Positions 1 to 7,877 of a stretch of DNA of 64,000 nt are shown piece by piece. Below the pieces are notes generated by a model. That model ran no database searches. It saw only the letters and a list, made by a program, of their open reading frames with translations, and was not told where the DNA came from. Each line of letters opens with the position of its first letter. Position 1 is the first letter of the stretch. The position numbers and the translations under genes are program-made. Origin of the DNA: Shinella zoogloeoides (GTDB taxonomy: Bacteria > Pseudomonadota > Alphaproteobacteria > Rhizobiales > Rhizobiaceae); assembly GCF_022682305.1 (NCBI RefSeq), contig NZ_CP093528.1:3779501-3843500 (forward strand), read 5' to 3'.

Positions 1-482
1 CGAAGATCGAAGCCAAGCGCCAGCTCCCGGAATTCTCCCCGGGCGACACCGTCCGCGTCAACGTGCGCGTTACGGAAGGCACGCGTACCCGCGTTCAGGC
101 CTATGAAGGCGTTTGCATCGCCCGCTCCGGCGGCGGCATCAACGAGAGCTTCACCGTTCGCAAGATTTCCTACGGCGAAGGCGTCGAGCGCGTCTTCCCC
201 GTCTACTCGCCGCTCGTCGAAAGCGTCGACGTCGTCCGCCGCGGTAAGGTCCGCCGCGCCAAGCTCTACTACCTGCGCGATCGTCGCGGCAAGTCGGCTC
301 GTATCGTCGAGAACACCGGCACGCGCGCCCGCAAGCTGAACGACGCCGAGCGTCAGGCCATTGCCGAGGAAAAGGCACGTCTCGAAGCCGAGAAGGTCGC
401 AGCAGCTCAGGCGCTCGCCGCTGAAAAGGCAGCAGCAGAAGCTGCCGAAGCCGCAAAGGCCGCAGAAGCCGCCGCCGAATAA
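1..482 (+). CDS. rplS: 50S ribosomal protein L19, 5'-truncated by window edge
   Basis: Ribosomal protein L19 sits at the 30S-50S interface of the large subunit. The reading frame is already open at base 3 ([19 protein letters not shown]...), so the first codons lie outside the window. The conserved L19 core follows ([23 protein letters not shown], then [10 protein letters not shown] and [14 protein letters not shown]). After the core there is a long Ala/Lys/Glu-rich low-complexity tail of about 40 residues, absent from E. coli L19 but, as far as I recall, common in rhizobial L19. The gene ends at TAA 480-482 and is followed by a strong intrinsic terminator. Identity is very secure; the role of the tail is unknown. 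Confidence 0.96.
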   Translation, partial: KIEAKRQLPEFSPGDTVRVNVRVTEGTRTRVQAYEGVCIARSGGGINESFTVRKISYGEGVERVFPVYSPLVESVDVVRRGKVRRAKLYYLRDRRGKSARIVENTGTRARKLNDAERQAIAEEKARLEAEKVAAAQALAAEKAAAEAAEAAKAAEAAAE

Positions 483-504
483 TCCGGCAGCGCATACTCT
501 ATCG

Positions 505-536
505 AAAGCCGCCGGCCCCTTGCCGGCGGCTTTTTT
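505..536 (+). terminator. rho-independent terminator of rplS
   Basis: A 12-bp perfect stem (AAAGCCGCCGGC / GCCGGCGGCTTT) with a 5-nt loop is followed by a run of T, starting 22 bp after the rplS stop codon. It separates the ribosomal protein operon from the ABC transporter genes. Confidence 0.92.
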
Positions 537-630
537 GTTTTACGGAAAACCCTTTGCGCGCAAGCCCCATGCTTGTTGCCGGCCCTGACCTGTGACAGTG
601 TTCCGCCGCCACAATTCAGGAGCATATCCC

Positions 631-1428
631 ATGTTTTCCCGCCGCGCCGTTCTTGCAGGCCTTGCCGCCGCCGCTCTCATGCCCGCCGTCGCCTTCGCCT
701 CCGACCTTCCCGATCTCGGCGGCAAGACCGTCGTCGTCGTCACGGAGAACGCCTATCCGCCGCTGCAGTTCGTCGACCCGAAGACCGGCAAGCAGATCGG
801 CTGGGAATACGACGCGATGGACGAGATCGCCAAGCGCCTGAACTTCAAGGTCGAGTACCAGAACGCGAGCTGGGACGCGATGATCCAGGCCGTCTCCGAC
901 AACCAGTACAATATCGGCATGACCGGCATCACCATCAAGGAAGACCGCAAGGAGAAGGTCGACTTCTCCGATCCCTACATGCGCTCGCAGCAGTTCATGC
1001 TGGTGCGCGGCGATGAAACCCGCTTCACCGACGCCAAGAGCTTCGGCGAATTCAAGGACGGCCTGATTGCCGCGCAGCCCGGCACCTCGCCCTTCTATAC
1101 CGCCGTCTACGAAATCCTCGACGGCAACGAACAGAATCCGCGCATCAAGCTGTTCGAGACCTTCGGCGCGACGGTGCAGGCGCTTCAGGCCGGCGACGTC
1201 GATCTCGTCCTGACCGACAGCGTCGCGGCCAAGGGCTATACCGATGCCTCCGGCGGCAAGCTGAAGGTGGTCGGCGGGCCGCTCGGCACCGAGGACTTCG
1301 GCTTCATCTTCCCCAAGGGCTCCGATCTCGTTGCCCCGGTCAATGCCGCCATCGCCTCGCTGAAGGCGGACGGAACGCTCGACACGCTCAACAAGAAGTG
1401 GTTCCTCGACTACAAGATGGGTCAGTAG
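631..1428 (+). CDS. polar amino-acid ABC transporter, periplasmic substrate-binding protein (family 3)
   Basis: A 265-residue extracellular solute-binding protein of the family 3 (glutamine/polar amino acid) type. It has an N-terminal signal peptide with an Arg pair ([14 protein letters not shown]...), with likely cleavage after AFA at about residue 23. The mature part begins with a typical strand followed by NAYPPLQF and the family block [15 protein letters not shown]; the hinge region carries [24 protein letters not shown] 631 is chosen because an AGGAG sits 8 bases upstream (618-622); an upstream in-frame start at 592 would bury the signal peptide. The permease follows after 9 bp. The exact amino acid cannot be told from sequence. 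Confidence 0.9.
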   Translation: MFSRRAVLAGLAAAALMPAVAFASDLPDLGGKTVVVVTENAYPPLQFVDPKTGKQIGWEYDAMDEIAKRLNFKVEYQNASWDAMIQAVSDNQYNIGMTGITIKEDRKEKVDFSDPYMRSQQFMLVRGDETRFTDAKSFGEFKDGLIAAQPGTSPFYTAVYEILDGNEQNPRIKLFETFGATVQALQAGDVDLVLTDSVAAKGYTDASGGKLKVVGGPLGTEDFGFIFPKGSDLVAPVNAAIASLKADGTLDTLNKKWFLDYKMGQ

Positions 1429-1437
1429 CGGGCAGCC

Positions 1438-2253
1438 ATGGCTCCCGTTTCGCCCGGCACCGGCAAGGACGACTATCCCTGGTGGCTGGTCGCGCTTGCC
1501 GTGATCGCGCTGGCGCTTGCCGGCGTGATCGTCACCAACGATATCTACGCGCAGGTTTTCAGCGTCGTGCTGAAGGGACTGTGGGTGACGATCTTCGTGA
1601 CCCTCGTCGCCTTCATGCTCGCCACCATGCTCGGCCTCGGCGTGGCGCTGATGGCGCTTTCCGAGAGCAAGGCGCTGCGGCAGATCGCGCGGTTCTACAC
1701 GGAGGTCATCCGTGGCGTGCCGATCCTCGTGCTTCTTTTCTACATAGCCTTCGTCGGCGCGCCGGCGCTGGTGGCGGCGATCAACGTCGTCATCGCCCCG
1801 CTCGTCGCCGCCGGCACGACGGAACCCATGCAGGTGCGCGACCTCTCCTTGATGTGGCGGGCGATCATCGCGCTGATGATCGGCTATTCCGCCTTCATCG
1901 GCGAGGTTTTTCGCGCGGGCATCCAGTCCGTCGACAAGGGGCAGGTCGAGGCGGCCAAGGCCCTCGGCCTCTCGCGCGTCCAGCGCTTCCGCCTCGTCGT
2001 CTTCCCGCAGGCGATCCGCGTCATCCTGCCGCCGCTCGGCAACGATTTCGTGGCGATGGTGAAGGATTCGTCCCTCGTCTCCGTGCTCGGCGTCGCCGAC
2101 GTCACCCAGATGGGCAAGGTCTACGCCTCCGGCTCCTTCCGCTTCTTCGAGACCTATTCCATCGTCGCCTATGTCTATCTCATCCTCACCATCGGCCTGT
2201 CGCTGGCCCTGCGGGGGCTGGAAAGGCGGCTCAGGCGCAATGTCGCGCATTGA
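1438..2253 (+). CDS. amino-acid ABC transporter permease (HisM/GlnP family)
   Basis: A 271-residue inner-membrane permease with a leading transmembrane segment (residues about 14-34) and the HEQRTM-type permease core: WVTIFVTLVAFMLATMLGLGVALM, then TEVIRGVPILVLLFYIAFVG. The EAA loop that contacts the ATPase is clear (VEAAKALGLSRVQRFRLVVFPQAIRVILPP). It is nine bases after the binding-protein gene and surely co-transcribed with it. No ATP-binding subunit follows: the next gene is leuC after 242 bp. The system must therefore borrow an ATPase encoded elsewhere, or the operon is incomplete here. Confidence 0.9.
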   Translation: MAPVSPGTGKDDYPWWLVALAVIALALAGVIVTNDIYAQVFSVVLKGLWVTIFVTLVAFMLATMLGLGVALMALSESKALRQIARFYTEVIRGVPILVLLFYIAFVGAPALVAAINVVIAPLVAAGTTEPMQVRDLSLMWRAIIALMIGYSAFIGEVFRAGIQSVDKGQVEAAKALGLSRVQRFRLVVFPQAIRVILPPLGNDFVAMVKDSSLVSVLGVADVTQMGKVYASGSFRFFETYSIVAYVYLILTIGLSLALRGLERRLRRNVAH

Positions 2254-2495
2254 TTCTTCGCAATTGCCGAGGCCCGCAAAAATCGCTATATGCGGCTCCA
2301 TGGAATCCAAGTTCGGATGCACGGAAACGCATGTCGTCGTGCTGCAGGATCACAAGCGCCTGCCGGCACGCTTCTTTGCGCGTGTCTTCGGGGCGCTCAT
2401 CAGCCGCCTATCCTGATCGCCGCTTCCTACGCGATCCCGCCAGCCGCACGCTGCGGATTTCCAGACCCTTTCAACATGCCAGCGGATGAAGAGCC

Positions 2496-3905
2496 ATGAG
2501 CGCACCCCGTACCCTCTACGACAAGATCTTCGACGACCACATCGTCAGCCGCCAGGAAGACGGCACCTGTCTTCTCTACATCGACCGTCACCTCGTCCAT
2601 GAAGTGACGTCGCCCCAGGCCTTCGAGGGCCTGCGCATGGCCGGCCGCAAGGTCCGCGCGCCGGAAAAGACGCTCGCCGTCGTCGACCACAACGTCCCCA
2701 CCTCGCCGGATCGCCATCAGGGCATCAAGAACGAGGAAAGCCGCATCCAGGTCGAGGCGCTCGCCAACAACGCCGCGGAATTCGGCGTCGAATACTATTC
2801 GGAAAAGGACGTCCGCCAGGGCATCGTCCACATCGTCGGCCCGGAACAGGGTTTTACCCTGCCGGGCATGACCATCGTGTGCGGTGACAGCCACACCTCC
2901 ACGCACGGTGCCTTCGGCGCGCTGGCGCACGGCATCGGCACGTCGGAAGTGGAACACGTTCTGGCCACCCAGACGCTGATCCAGAAGAAGGCGAAGAACA
3001 TGCTGGTGCGCGTCGACGGGCAGCTCCCGGAAGGCGTGACCGCGAAGGACATCATCCTTGCCATCATCGGCGAGATCGGCACGGCCGGCGGCACCGGCCA
3101 CGTCATCGAGTTCGCCGGCGAAGCGATCCGCTCGCTGTCGATGGAAGGCCGCATGACGATCTGCAACATGACGATCGAAGGCGGCGCCCGCGCCGGCCTC
3201 ATCGCGCCGGACGAGAAGACCTTCGAATACATCAAGGACAAGCCGCGCGCGCCCAAGGGCAAGGCCCTCGATATGGCGATCGACTACTGGAAGACGCTCT
3301 ACACGGAAGAAGGCGCGCATTTCGACCGCGTGGTCGTGCTCGACGCCGCCAACCTGCCGCCGATCGTCTCCTGGGGTTCCTCGCCGGAAGACGTCGTCTC
3401 CGTCGAAGGCACCGTGCCGAACCCGGACGACATCGAAGACGAGACCAAGCGTTCGTCCAAGTGGCGCGCCCTTGACTATATGGGCCTGAAGCCGGGCACG
3501 AAGATTACCGACATCGCCATCGACCGCGTCTTCATCGGCTCCTGCACCAACGGCCGCATCGAGGACCTGCGCGCCGTCGCCGCCGTCGTCGAGGGCAGAA
3601 AGGTCGCGTCCACCGTCAGCGCCATGATCGTTCCGGGCTCCGGCCTCGTGAAGGAACAGGCCGAGAAGGAAGGCCTCGACACGATCTTCAAGGCCGCCGG
3701 CTTCGACTGGCGCGAGCCGGGCTGCTCCATGTGCCTTGCCATGAACGACGACCGCCTGAAGCCGGGCGAGCGCTGCGCCTCCACCTCGAACCGCAACTTC
3801 GAGGGCCGCCAGGGCTTCAAGGGCCGCACGCATCTCGTTTCTCCGGCCATGGCCGCAGCCGCCGCCATTGCCGGCCATTTCGTGGATATCCGCGACTGGC
3901 AGTAA
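2496..3905 (+). CDS. leuC: 3-isopropylmalate dehydratase large subunit
   Basis: A 469-residue aconitase-superfamily enzyme that isomerises 2- to 3-isopropylmalate in leucine biosynthesis, with LeuD (not in this window) as the small subunit. Cytoplasmic [4Fe-4S] protein. Visible signatures are [30 protein letters not shown], the cluster motif [12 protein letters not shown], and GCSMC near the C-terminus, which supplies the other two cluster cysteines. Length is normal for the family. It starts at ATG 2496, preceded by a 242-bp region with no convincing gene, and ends in a strong terminator. Confidence 0.97.
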   Translation: MSAPRTLYDKIFDDHIVSRQEDGTCLLYIDRHLVHEVTSPQAFEGLRMAGRKVRAPEKTLAVVDHNVPTSPDRHQGIKNEESRIQVEALANNAAEFGVEYYSEKDVRQGIVHIVGPEQGFTLPGMTIVCGDSHTSTHGAFGALAHGIGTSEVEHVLATQTLIQKKAKNMLVRVDGQLPEGVTAKDIILAIIGEIGTAGGTGHVIEFAGEAIRSLSMEGRMTICNMTIEGGARAGLIAPDEKTFEYIKDKPRAPKGKALDMAIDYWKTLYTEEGAHFDRVVVLDAANLPPIVSWGSSPEDVVSVEGTVPNPDDIEDETKRSSKWRALDYMGLKPGTKITDIAIDRVFIGSCTNGRIEDLRAVAAVVEGRKVASTVSAMIVPGSGLVKEQAEKEGLDTIFKAAGFDWREPGCSMCLAMNDDRLKPGERCASTSNRNFEGRQGFKGRTHLVSPAMAAAAAIAGHFVDIRDWQ

Positions 3906-3929
3906 ACACGGCCGGAACGCCGACAGGAC

Positions 3930-3958
3930 AAAGGCCGGGAGCAAGCTCCCGGCCTTTT
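3930..3958 (+). terminator. rho-independent terminator of leuC
   Basis: A G+C-rich stem of about 12 bp (AAAGGCCGGGAG / CTCCCGGCCTTT) with a short loop, followed by TTTT. It lies between leuC and the convergent aldo/keto reductase gene. The opposite strand has only three T after the stem, so it probably works mainly on leuC. Confidence 0.88.
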
Positions 3959-3972
3959 CGTTTGTGCAGGGC

Positions 3973-4803
3973 TCAGAACGTCGCCGTCATCGGATCGGGG
4001 CCGATGCGCCTGCCGTCCTTCTCGAGCGCCCCGAATGTCGCCATGTCCTCGGCATCGAGCTTGAAATCGAAGACCTTGAAATTCTCCTCGATGCGCGAGG
4101 GCGTCACCGATTTCGGGATGACCACCAGCCCGCTGTCGATATGCCAGCGGGTGATGACCTGCGCCGGGGTGCGGCCGTGCTTGGCGGCAACCTTCGCGAC
4201 GAGCGGATTGTCCAGCAGCGTGCCCTGCCCGAGCGGGCTCCAGGACTGGGTGACGATGCGGTGCTTTTCGTGATAGGCCCGCGCCTCTTTCTGCGGGAAA
4301 TCGGGATGCAGCTCGATCTGATTGATAACCGGCGTCACGCCCGTCTCGTCGATCACGCGCTGCAGGTGCTCGGGGTAGAAGTTGGAAACGCCGATGGAGC
4401 GGGCGCGGCCCTCCTTCTGGAGCTGGATGAAGGCCTTCCAGGTCGCCACATACTCGTCGCGCTTCGGCGCGGGCCAGTGGATGAGGTAGAGGTCGACATA
4501 ATCGGTGCCGAGGCGTTTGAGGCTGGCGTCGAAGGCCTTCAGCGTCGAATCGTAGCCCTGATCGGAGTTCCAGAGCTTCGTCGTCAGGAAGATTTCGGAC
4601 CGGGCGATGCCGGAAGCGCGGATGCCCTCGCCGACGCCGGCCTCGTTCTCGTAGATCGCCGCCGTATCGACATGCCGGTAGCCGGCCGAAAGTGCCGCCT
4701 TGACGGCCGTCACGGCCGTGTCGTTCGGGGTCTGCCAGACGCCGAGGCCCACCTGCGGAATGCTGTTGCCGTCGTGAAACAGGATCGTCGGTTGATCGCT
4801 CAT
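3973..4803 (-). CDS. aldo/keto reductase (2,5-diketo-D-gluconate reductase type)
   Basis: A 276-residue single-domain TIM-barrel NADPH-dependent reductase of the AKR5-like group (DkgA/DkgB relatives). The full catalytic tetrad is present: D46 and Y51 in DTAAIYENE, K76 in LTTKLW, H109 in LIHWP. Family blocks include GVSNFYPEHL and IPKSVTPSRIEEN at the cofactor-binding end. It is convergent with leuC and divergent from the response-regulator gene across a 277-bp gap in which I see no other gene. Substrate is not predictable beyond small aldehydes or keto sugars. Confidence 0.93.
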   Translation of the reverse strand: MSDQPTILFHDGNSIPQVGLGVWQTPNDTAVTAVKAALSAGYRHVDTAAIYENEAGVGEGIRASGIARSEIFLTTKLWNSDQGYDSTLKAFDASLKRLGTDYVDLYLIHWPAPKRDEYVATWKAFIQLQKEGRARSIGVSNFYPEHLQRVIDETGVTPVINQIELHPDFPQKEARAYHEKHRIVTQSWSPLGQGTLLDNPLVAKVAAKHGRTPAQVITRWHIDSGLVVIPKSVTPSRIEENFKVFDFKLDAEDMATFGALEKDGRRIGPDPMTATF

Positions 4804-5080
4804 AAGAATGTCTCCATGAAAAGGAATGGCGTGCTTGAACCCGTGGGGTTTCCCGTAGCGCCTTGCAGCCGGGCGACGGTCGAGGCTGATATAGGTTCGC
4901 GTCGCCGCATTTCAAAGGATGCCGCGGGGATCGCCTTCACGCACTGTTCAGGAGAATTTGATCCGCATCGCCCCGTCCGCCATATTCGCGCCATGCGGCA
5001 AGGTATCTGGCTAAGTCACAGGCGGGCTTGCCAAAAGCGCCAGTTCCCTTACTTTCCGTAGGAATGCCGAGAGGTAAAGC

Positions 5081-5764
5081 ATGACATCCCGCACCATCCT
5101 TCTTGTCGATGACGACAACGACCTCCGCGAGACGCTCGTCGAGCAGCTTTCGCTCTACGAGGAATTCGCAACGCTCGAGGAAACGACGGCCGGCAAGGGC
5201 ATCCAGACCGCGCGGGCGAACCAGATCGACCTTCTCATCATGGATGTCGGCCTGCCGGACATGGACGGCCGCGAGGCGGTGAAGCTCCTGCGCAAGGGCG
5301 GCTTCAAGGCGCCGATCATCATGCTGACCGGCCATGACACCGATTCGGACACGATCCTCGGTCTGGAAGCCGGCGCCAACGACTATGTGACGAAGCCCTT
5401 CCGCTTCGCCGTGCTGCTCGCGCGCATCCGCGCGCAGCTTCGCCAGCACGAGAGCAGCGAGGACGCCACCTTCACCGTCGGTCCCTATACGTTCAAGCCC
5501 GGCCAGAAGCTGCTGACGCTGGAAAACGGCCAGAAGATCCGCCTCACCGAGAAGGAAGCGGCGATCATCCGCTATCTCTACCGCGCCGACCAGAAGGTCG
5601 TCACGCGCGACGTGCTGCTGGAAGAGGTCTGGGGCTACAATTCGGGCGTCACGACCCACACGCTGGAGACCCATGTCTATCGTCTGCGCCAGAAGATCGA
5701 GCGGGACCCTTCCAATGCCGAGATTCTCGTGACAGAGAACGGCGGTTACAAGATCGTTCCGTAA
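5081..5764 (+). CDS. cenR: OmpR-family response regulator, CenR/OtpR-like
   Basis: A 227-residue two-domain regulator. The receiver domain (about 1-120) has the acidic pair D10-D11, phosphoacceptor D55 (IMDVGLPD), T83 and K105 (TKPF). The C-terminal winged-helix DNA-binding domain (about 128-227) has LTEKEAAIIRYLY, HTLETHVYRLRQKIE and the closing NGGYKIVP. From memory, the arrangement with a small cyclic-nucleotide-binding protein immediately downstream matches the OtpR/CenR locus of Brucella and other Rhizobiales, a regulator linked to cell-envelope homeostasis and stress tolerance. No histidine kinase is adjacent. The family call is very secure; the cenR symbol rests on context. Confidence 0.9.
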   Translation: MTSRTILLVDDDNDLRETLVEQLSLYEEFATLEETTAGKGIQTARANQIDLLIMDVGLPDMDGREAVKLLRKGGFKAPIIMLTGHDTDSDTILGLEAGANDYVTKPFRFAVLLARIRAQLRQHESSEDATFTVGPYTFKPGQKLLTLENGQKIRLTEKEAAIIRYLYRADQKVVTRDVLLEEVWGYNSGVTTHTLETHVYRLRQKIERDPSNAEILVTENGGYKIVP

Positions 5765-5784
5765 TTCAGTAAGGAGCGCCCGCC

Positions 5785-6240
5785 GTGGCCCTCAGCGACG
5801 ACATCGCCCTGCTTTCCAAGGTCCCGCTCTTTGCGGGCCTTGCCGACGACAAGCTGCGCCTGATGGCCTTCGGTGCGGAACGCCGGCGGCTGGTCGAGGG
5901 GCAGACGCTGTTTCGCGAGGGCACCTCGGCCGATTGCGGCTTCGTTGTCGCCTATGGCGCGTTCCAGCTCACCTCGACGCTGCGCGACGGCGCGACGCGC
6001 GACGAGGGCACCGCAGGGTCCGGCACGCTCCTGTCGGAACTTGCCATGATCTCCGCCGTCGAGCGCAAATATACGGCGGTGGCGCTGGAGGACAGCGAGG
6101 TCATCCGCATCAACCGTCCGCTCTTCCGGCGCATGCTGGAGGAATATCCGGACGTCGCCGTGCTGGTCGACGCCCGTATCCGCGAGAATCTGGCCGCGAT
6201 GATCAGCCAGATGCGCGGCCTTGCCGGCCGCTTCGCCTGA
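5785..6240 (+). CDS. small Crp-like cyclic-nucleotide-binding domain protein without HTH
   Basis: A 151-residue protein made of essentially one cNMP-binding beta-barrel: LLSKVPLFAGL at the start, EGQTLFREGTSADCGFVV, then a phosphate-binding cassette-like segment LLSELAMISAVERKYTA with Glu and Arg in place, and a C-terminal helix. There is no DNA-binding helix-turn-helix, unlike Crp/Fnr. It starts at GTG 5785 with AAGGAG 8 bases upstream, only 20 bp after the response regulator, so the two are probably co-transcribed. It may couple cyclic nucleotide or envelope signals to the regulator; that is inference. It is convergent with xthA, 3 bp away. Confidence 0.85.
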   Translation: MALSDDIALLSKVPLFAGLADDKLRLMAFGAERRRLVEGQTLFREGTSADCGFVVAYGAFQLTSTLRDGATRDEGTAGSGTLLSELAMISAVERKYTAVALEDSEVIRINRPLFRRMLEEYPDVAVLVDARIRENLAAMISQMRGLAGRFA

Positions 6241-6243
6241 AAC

Positions 6244-7050
6244 TCAGAAATCGAATTCCGCGATGACCGGAACGTGGTCGGACGGCCGCTCCCAGCCGCG
6301 CGCCTCGCGGACCACCGAAATGTTGGAAAGGTGCGGGTCGAGATCGGCCGAGGACCAGATATGGTCGAGGCGGCGGCCCTTGTTGGCGGCCTGCCAGTCG
6401 GCCGAGCGGTAGCTCCACCACGTATAGAGCTTTTCCTCCGCCGGCACCTTGCGGCGCATCAGGTCCACCCAGGCGCCCTTGGTCATCACGTCGATCAGGC
6501 CTTCGGTCTCGATGGGCGTATGGCTGACGATCTTCAGGAGCTGCTTGTGCGACCAGACGTCATGCTCCAGCGGCGCGATGTTGAGGTCGCCGACGAGGAT
6601 GGAGGAGATGCCCGCCTCGGCTTCCGCATGGAGCAGCTTCATCTCCTCGATGAAATCGAGCTTGTGGCCGAATTTCGGATTGATCGTGCGGTCCGGCTCG
6701 TCGCCGCCGGCCGGCACATAGAAATTGTGCACCCGGATCGACTTGCCGCCATGATGGAAGACCACCGAGACATGCCGCGCATCGCCGACGCCGCAATAGT
6801 CGCGCCGCTCGACGATCTCCGTCAGCGGCAGGCGCGAAACGGTGGCGACGCCGTGATAGCCCTTCTGGCCATGCATGACGATATGCTCGTAGCCGAGCGC
6901 CTTCAGGGGCTTCGACGGAAACTGGTCGTTCGGGCACTTGGTTTCCTGCAGGCACAGGATGTCGGGCGAATAGGTCTTCAGGAAATGCTCGACGAGCGGC
7001 ATGCGCAGCCGCACGGAGTTGATGTTCCACGTCGCGATCGAAAGTGCCAT
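6244..7050 (-). CDS. xthA: exodeoxyribonuclease III (AP endonuclease)
   Basis: A 268-residue Mg-dependent endonuclease/exonuclease/phosphatase-fold enzyme of base-excision repair. The active-site blocks are visible: WNINSVR near the N-terminus, LQETKCPNDQFP with metal ligand E36, GDLNIAP in the middle, the YTWWSYR block, LDHIWSS, and the C-terminal SDHVPVIAEF with the catalytic Asp-His. Full length for the ExoIII family. It is the last gene on this strand before the convergent cyclic-nucleotide-binding gene. Confidence 0.95.
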   Translation of the reverse strand: MALSIATWNINSVRLRMPLVEHFLKTYSPDILCLQETKCPNDQFPSKPLKALGYEHIVMHGQKGYHGVATVSRLPLTEIVERRDYCGVGDARHVSVVFHHGGKSIRVHNFYVPAGGDEPDRTINPKFGHKLDFIEEMKLLHAEAEAGISSILVGDLNIAPLEHDVWSHKQLLKIVSHTPIETEGLIDVMTKGAWVDLMRRKVPAEEKLYTWWSYRSADWQAANKGRRLDHIWSSADLDPHLSNISVVREARGWERPSDHVPVIAEFDF

Positions 7051-7105
7051 GCCTGCCCCCGGAATATCGTCCGGGGGTCTTAGAGCATTTTACGGCGAAG
7101 TGGAA

Positions 7106-7765
7106 TCACTTGCCGCCGCGGTTGCGGATTTCGTCATAGGGGATCGAGAAGACCTTCTCGTCGAGCGGCACGCCGGTCTTGACGTTGAAGATCATCACGG
7201 AGGTGTCCTTGCCCTGCGCGTCGGTGATCGTCCACTGGCGCAGGTCGTAGGTCTTCGGGTCGAACATCATGGTGATGGTCGAATCGCCGAACATGTTCTT
7301 GTCGCCGAGCACGATGGTCGTCAGGTCCGCCTCTTCCTTCACGCCGCGCACCATCTTGGTGGAAAGGTCGATCTTGTCGCCAAGGAGAAGGTTCAGCGGC
7401 GTCTTGGAGAGCGGATAGATATCCCAGGTCTTCAGCTTGCGATTGCCGATGACGACGGACTTGCCGTCGGCGATCACGCGCATGGGCGAGGGATCCTCGT
7501 AGTTGAAGCGGATCTTGCCGGGGCGGTCGATGTAGAACTTGCCGCCGGTCTGCTCGCCGCGCGGGCCGAACTGCACGAACTCGCCCATCATCGTCTTCAC
7601 GGAAGCGAAGTGGTCGGCGATCTTCTGCGCCGTGCCGCCGGCCTGCGCGGAAGCGTCGGCGGGCGCGAGCACGGAAAGGCCGGCCGCGAGCGCGAAGGCC
7701 ATAAGGCCGGTAAAGCCGCGGCGGGTCAGCGTTCCGCTCGCACGGCCGTGTTCGGATCGGATCAT
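7106..7765 (-). CDS. lolA: LolA-family outer-membrane lipoprotein carrier protein
   Basis: A 219-residue exported protein. A twin-Arg-containing signal peptide (TLTRRGFTGLMAFALAAG..., cleaved near ADASAQA) precedes a LolA-type barrel: IADHFASVKTMMGEFVQFGPRGEQTGGKFYIDRPGKIRFNYEDPSPM and a later DLSTKMVRGV. LolA carries lipoproteins across the periplasm. ATG 7765 is preferred over ATG 7780 because the AAGGAG that would serve 7765 lies directly after the 7780 ATG. It sits 112 bp downstream of ftsK on the same strand; a lolA-like gene next to ftsK is common in alphaproteobacteria. Sequence divergence leaves some doubt about orthology to E. coli LolA. Confidence 0.85.
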   Translation of the reverse strand: MIRSEHGRASGTLTRRGFTGLMAFALAAGLSVLAPADASAQAGGTAQKIADHFASVKTMMGEFVQFGPRGEQTGGKFYIDRPGKIRFNYEDPSPMRVIADGKSVVIGNRKLKTWDIYPLSKTPLNLLLGDKIDLSTKMVRGVKEEADLTTIVLGDKNMFGDSTITMMFDPKTYDLRQWTITDAQGKDTSVMIFNVKTGVPLDEKVFSIPYDEIRNRGGK

Positions 7766-7877
7766 GTCGGTCTCCTTCATGCGTCTGTCATGCGAGCCAA
7801 AGGCGGCGCCATAATGGCATCGGCCCGCAACGCGTGACGTGCCGGATGAAACGCGGCGGAAGGCCCCGCGTTCCCGG

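Noticed and set aside
2300..2416. Possible 38-residue peptide upstream of leuC (MESKFGCTETHVVVLQDH...)
   Set aside because: No leucine-codon run, no clear Shine-Dalgarno and no family recognised, so neither a leader peptide nor a gene can be supported.
4804..5080. Small open frames between the aldo/keto reductase and the response regulator
   Set aside because: No start signals or recognisable sequence; treated as a divergent promoter region.
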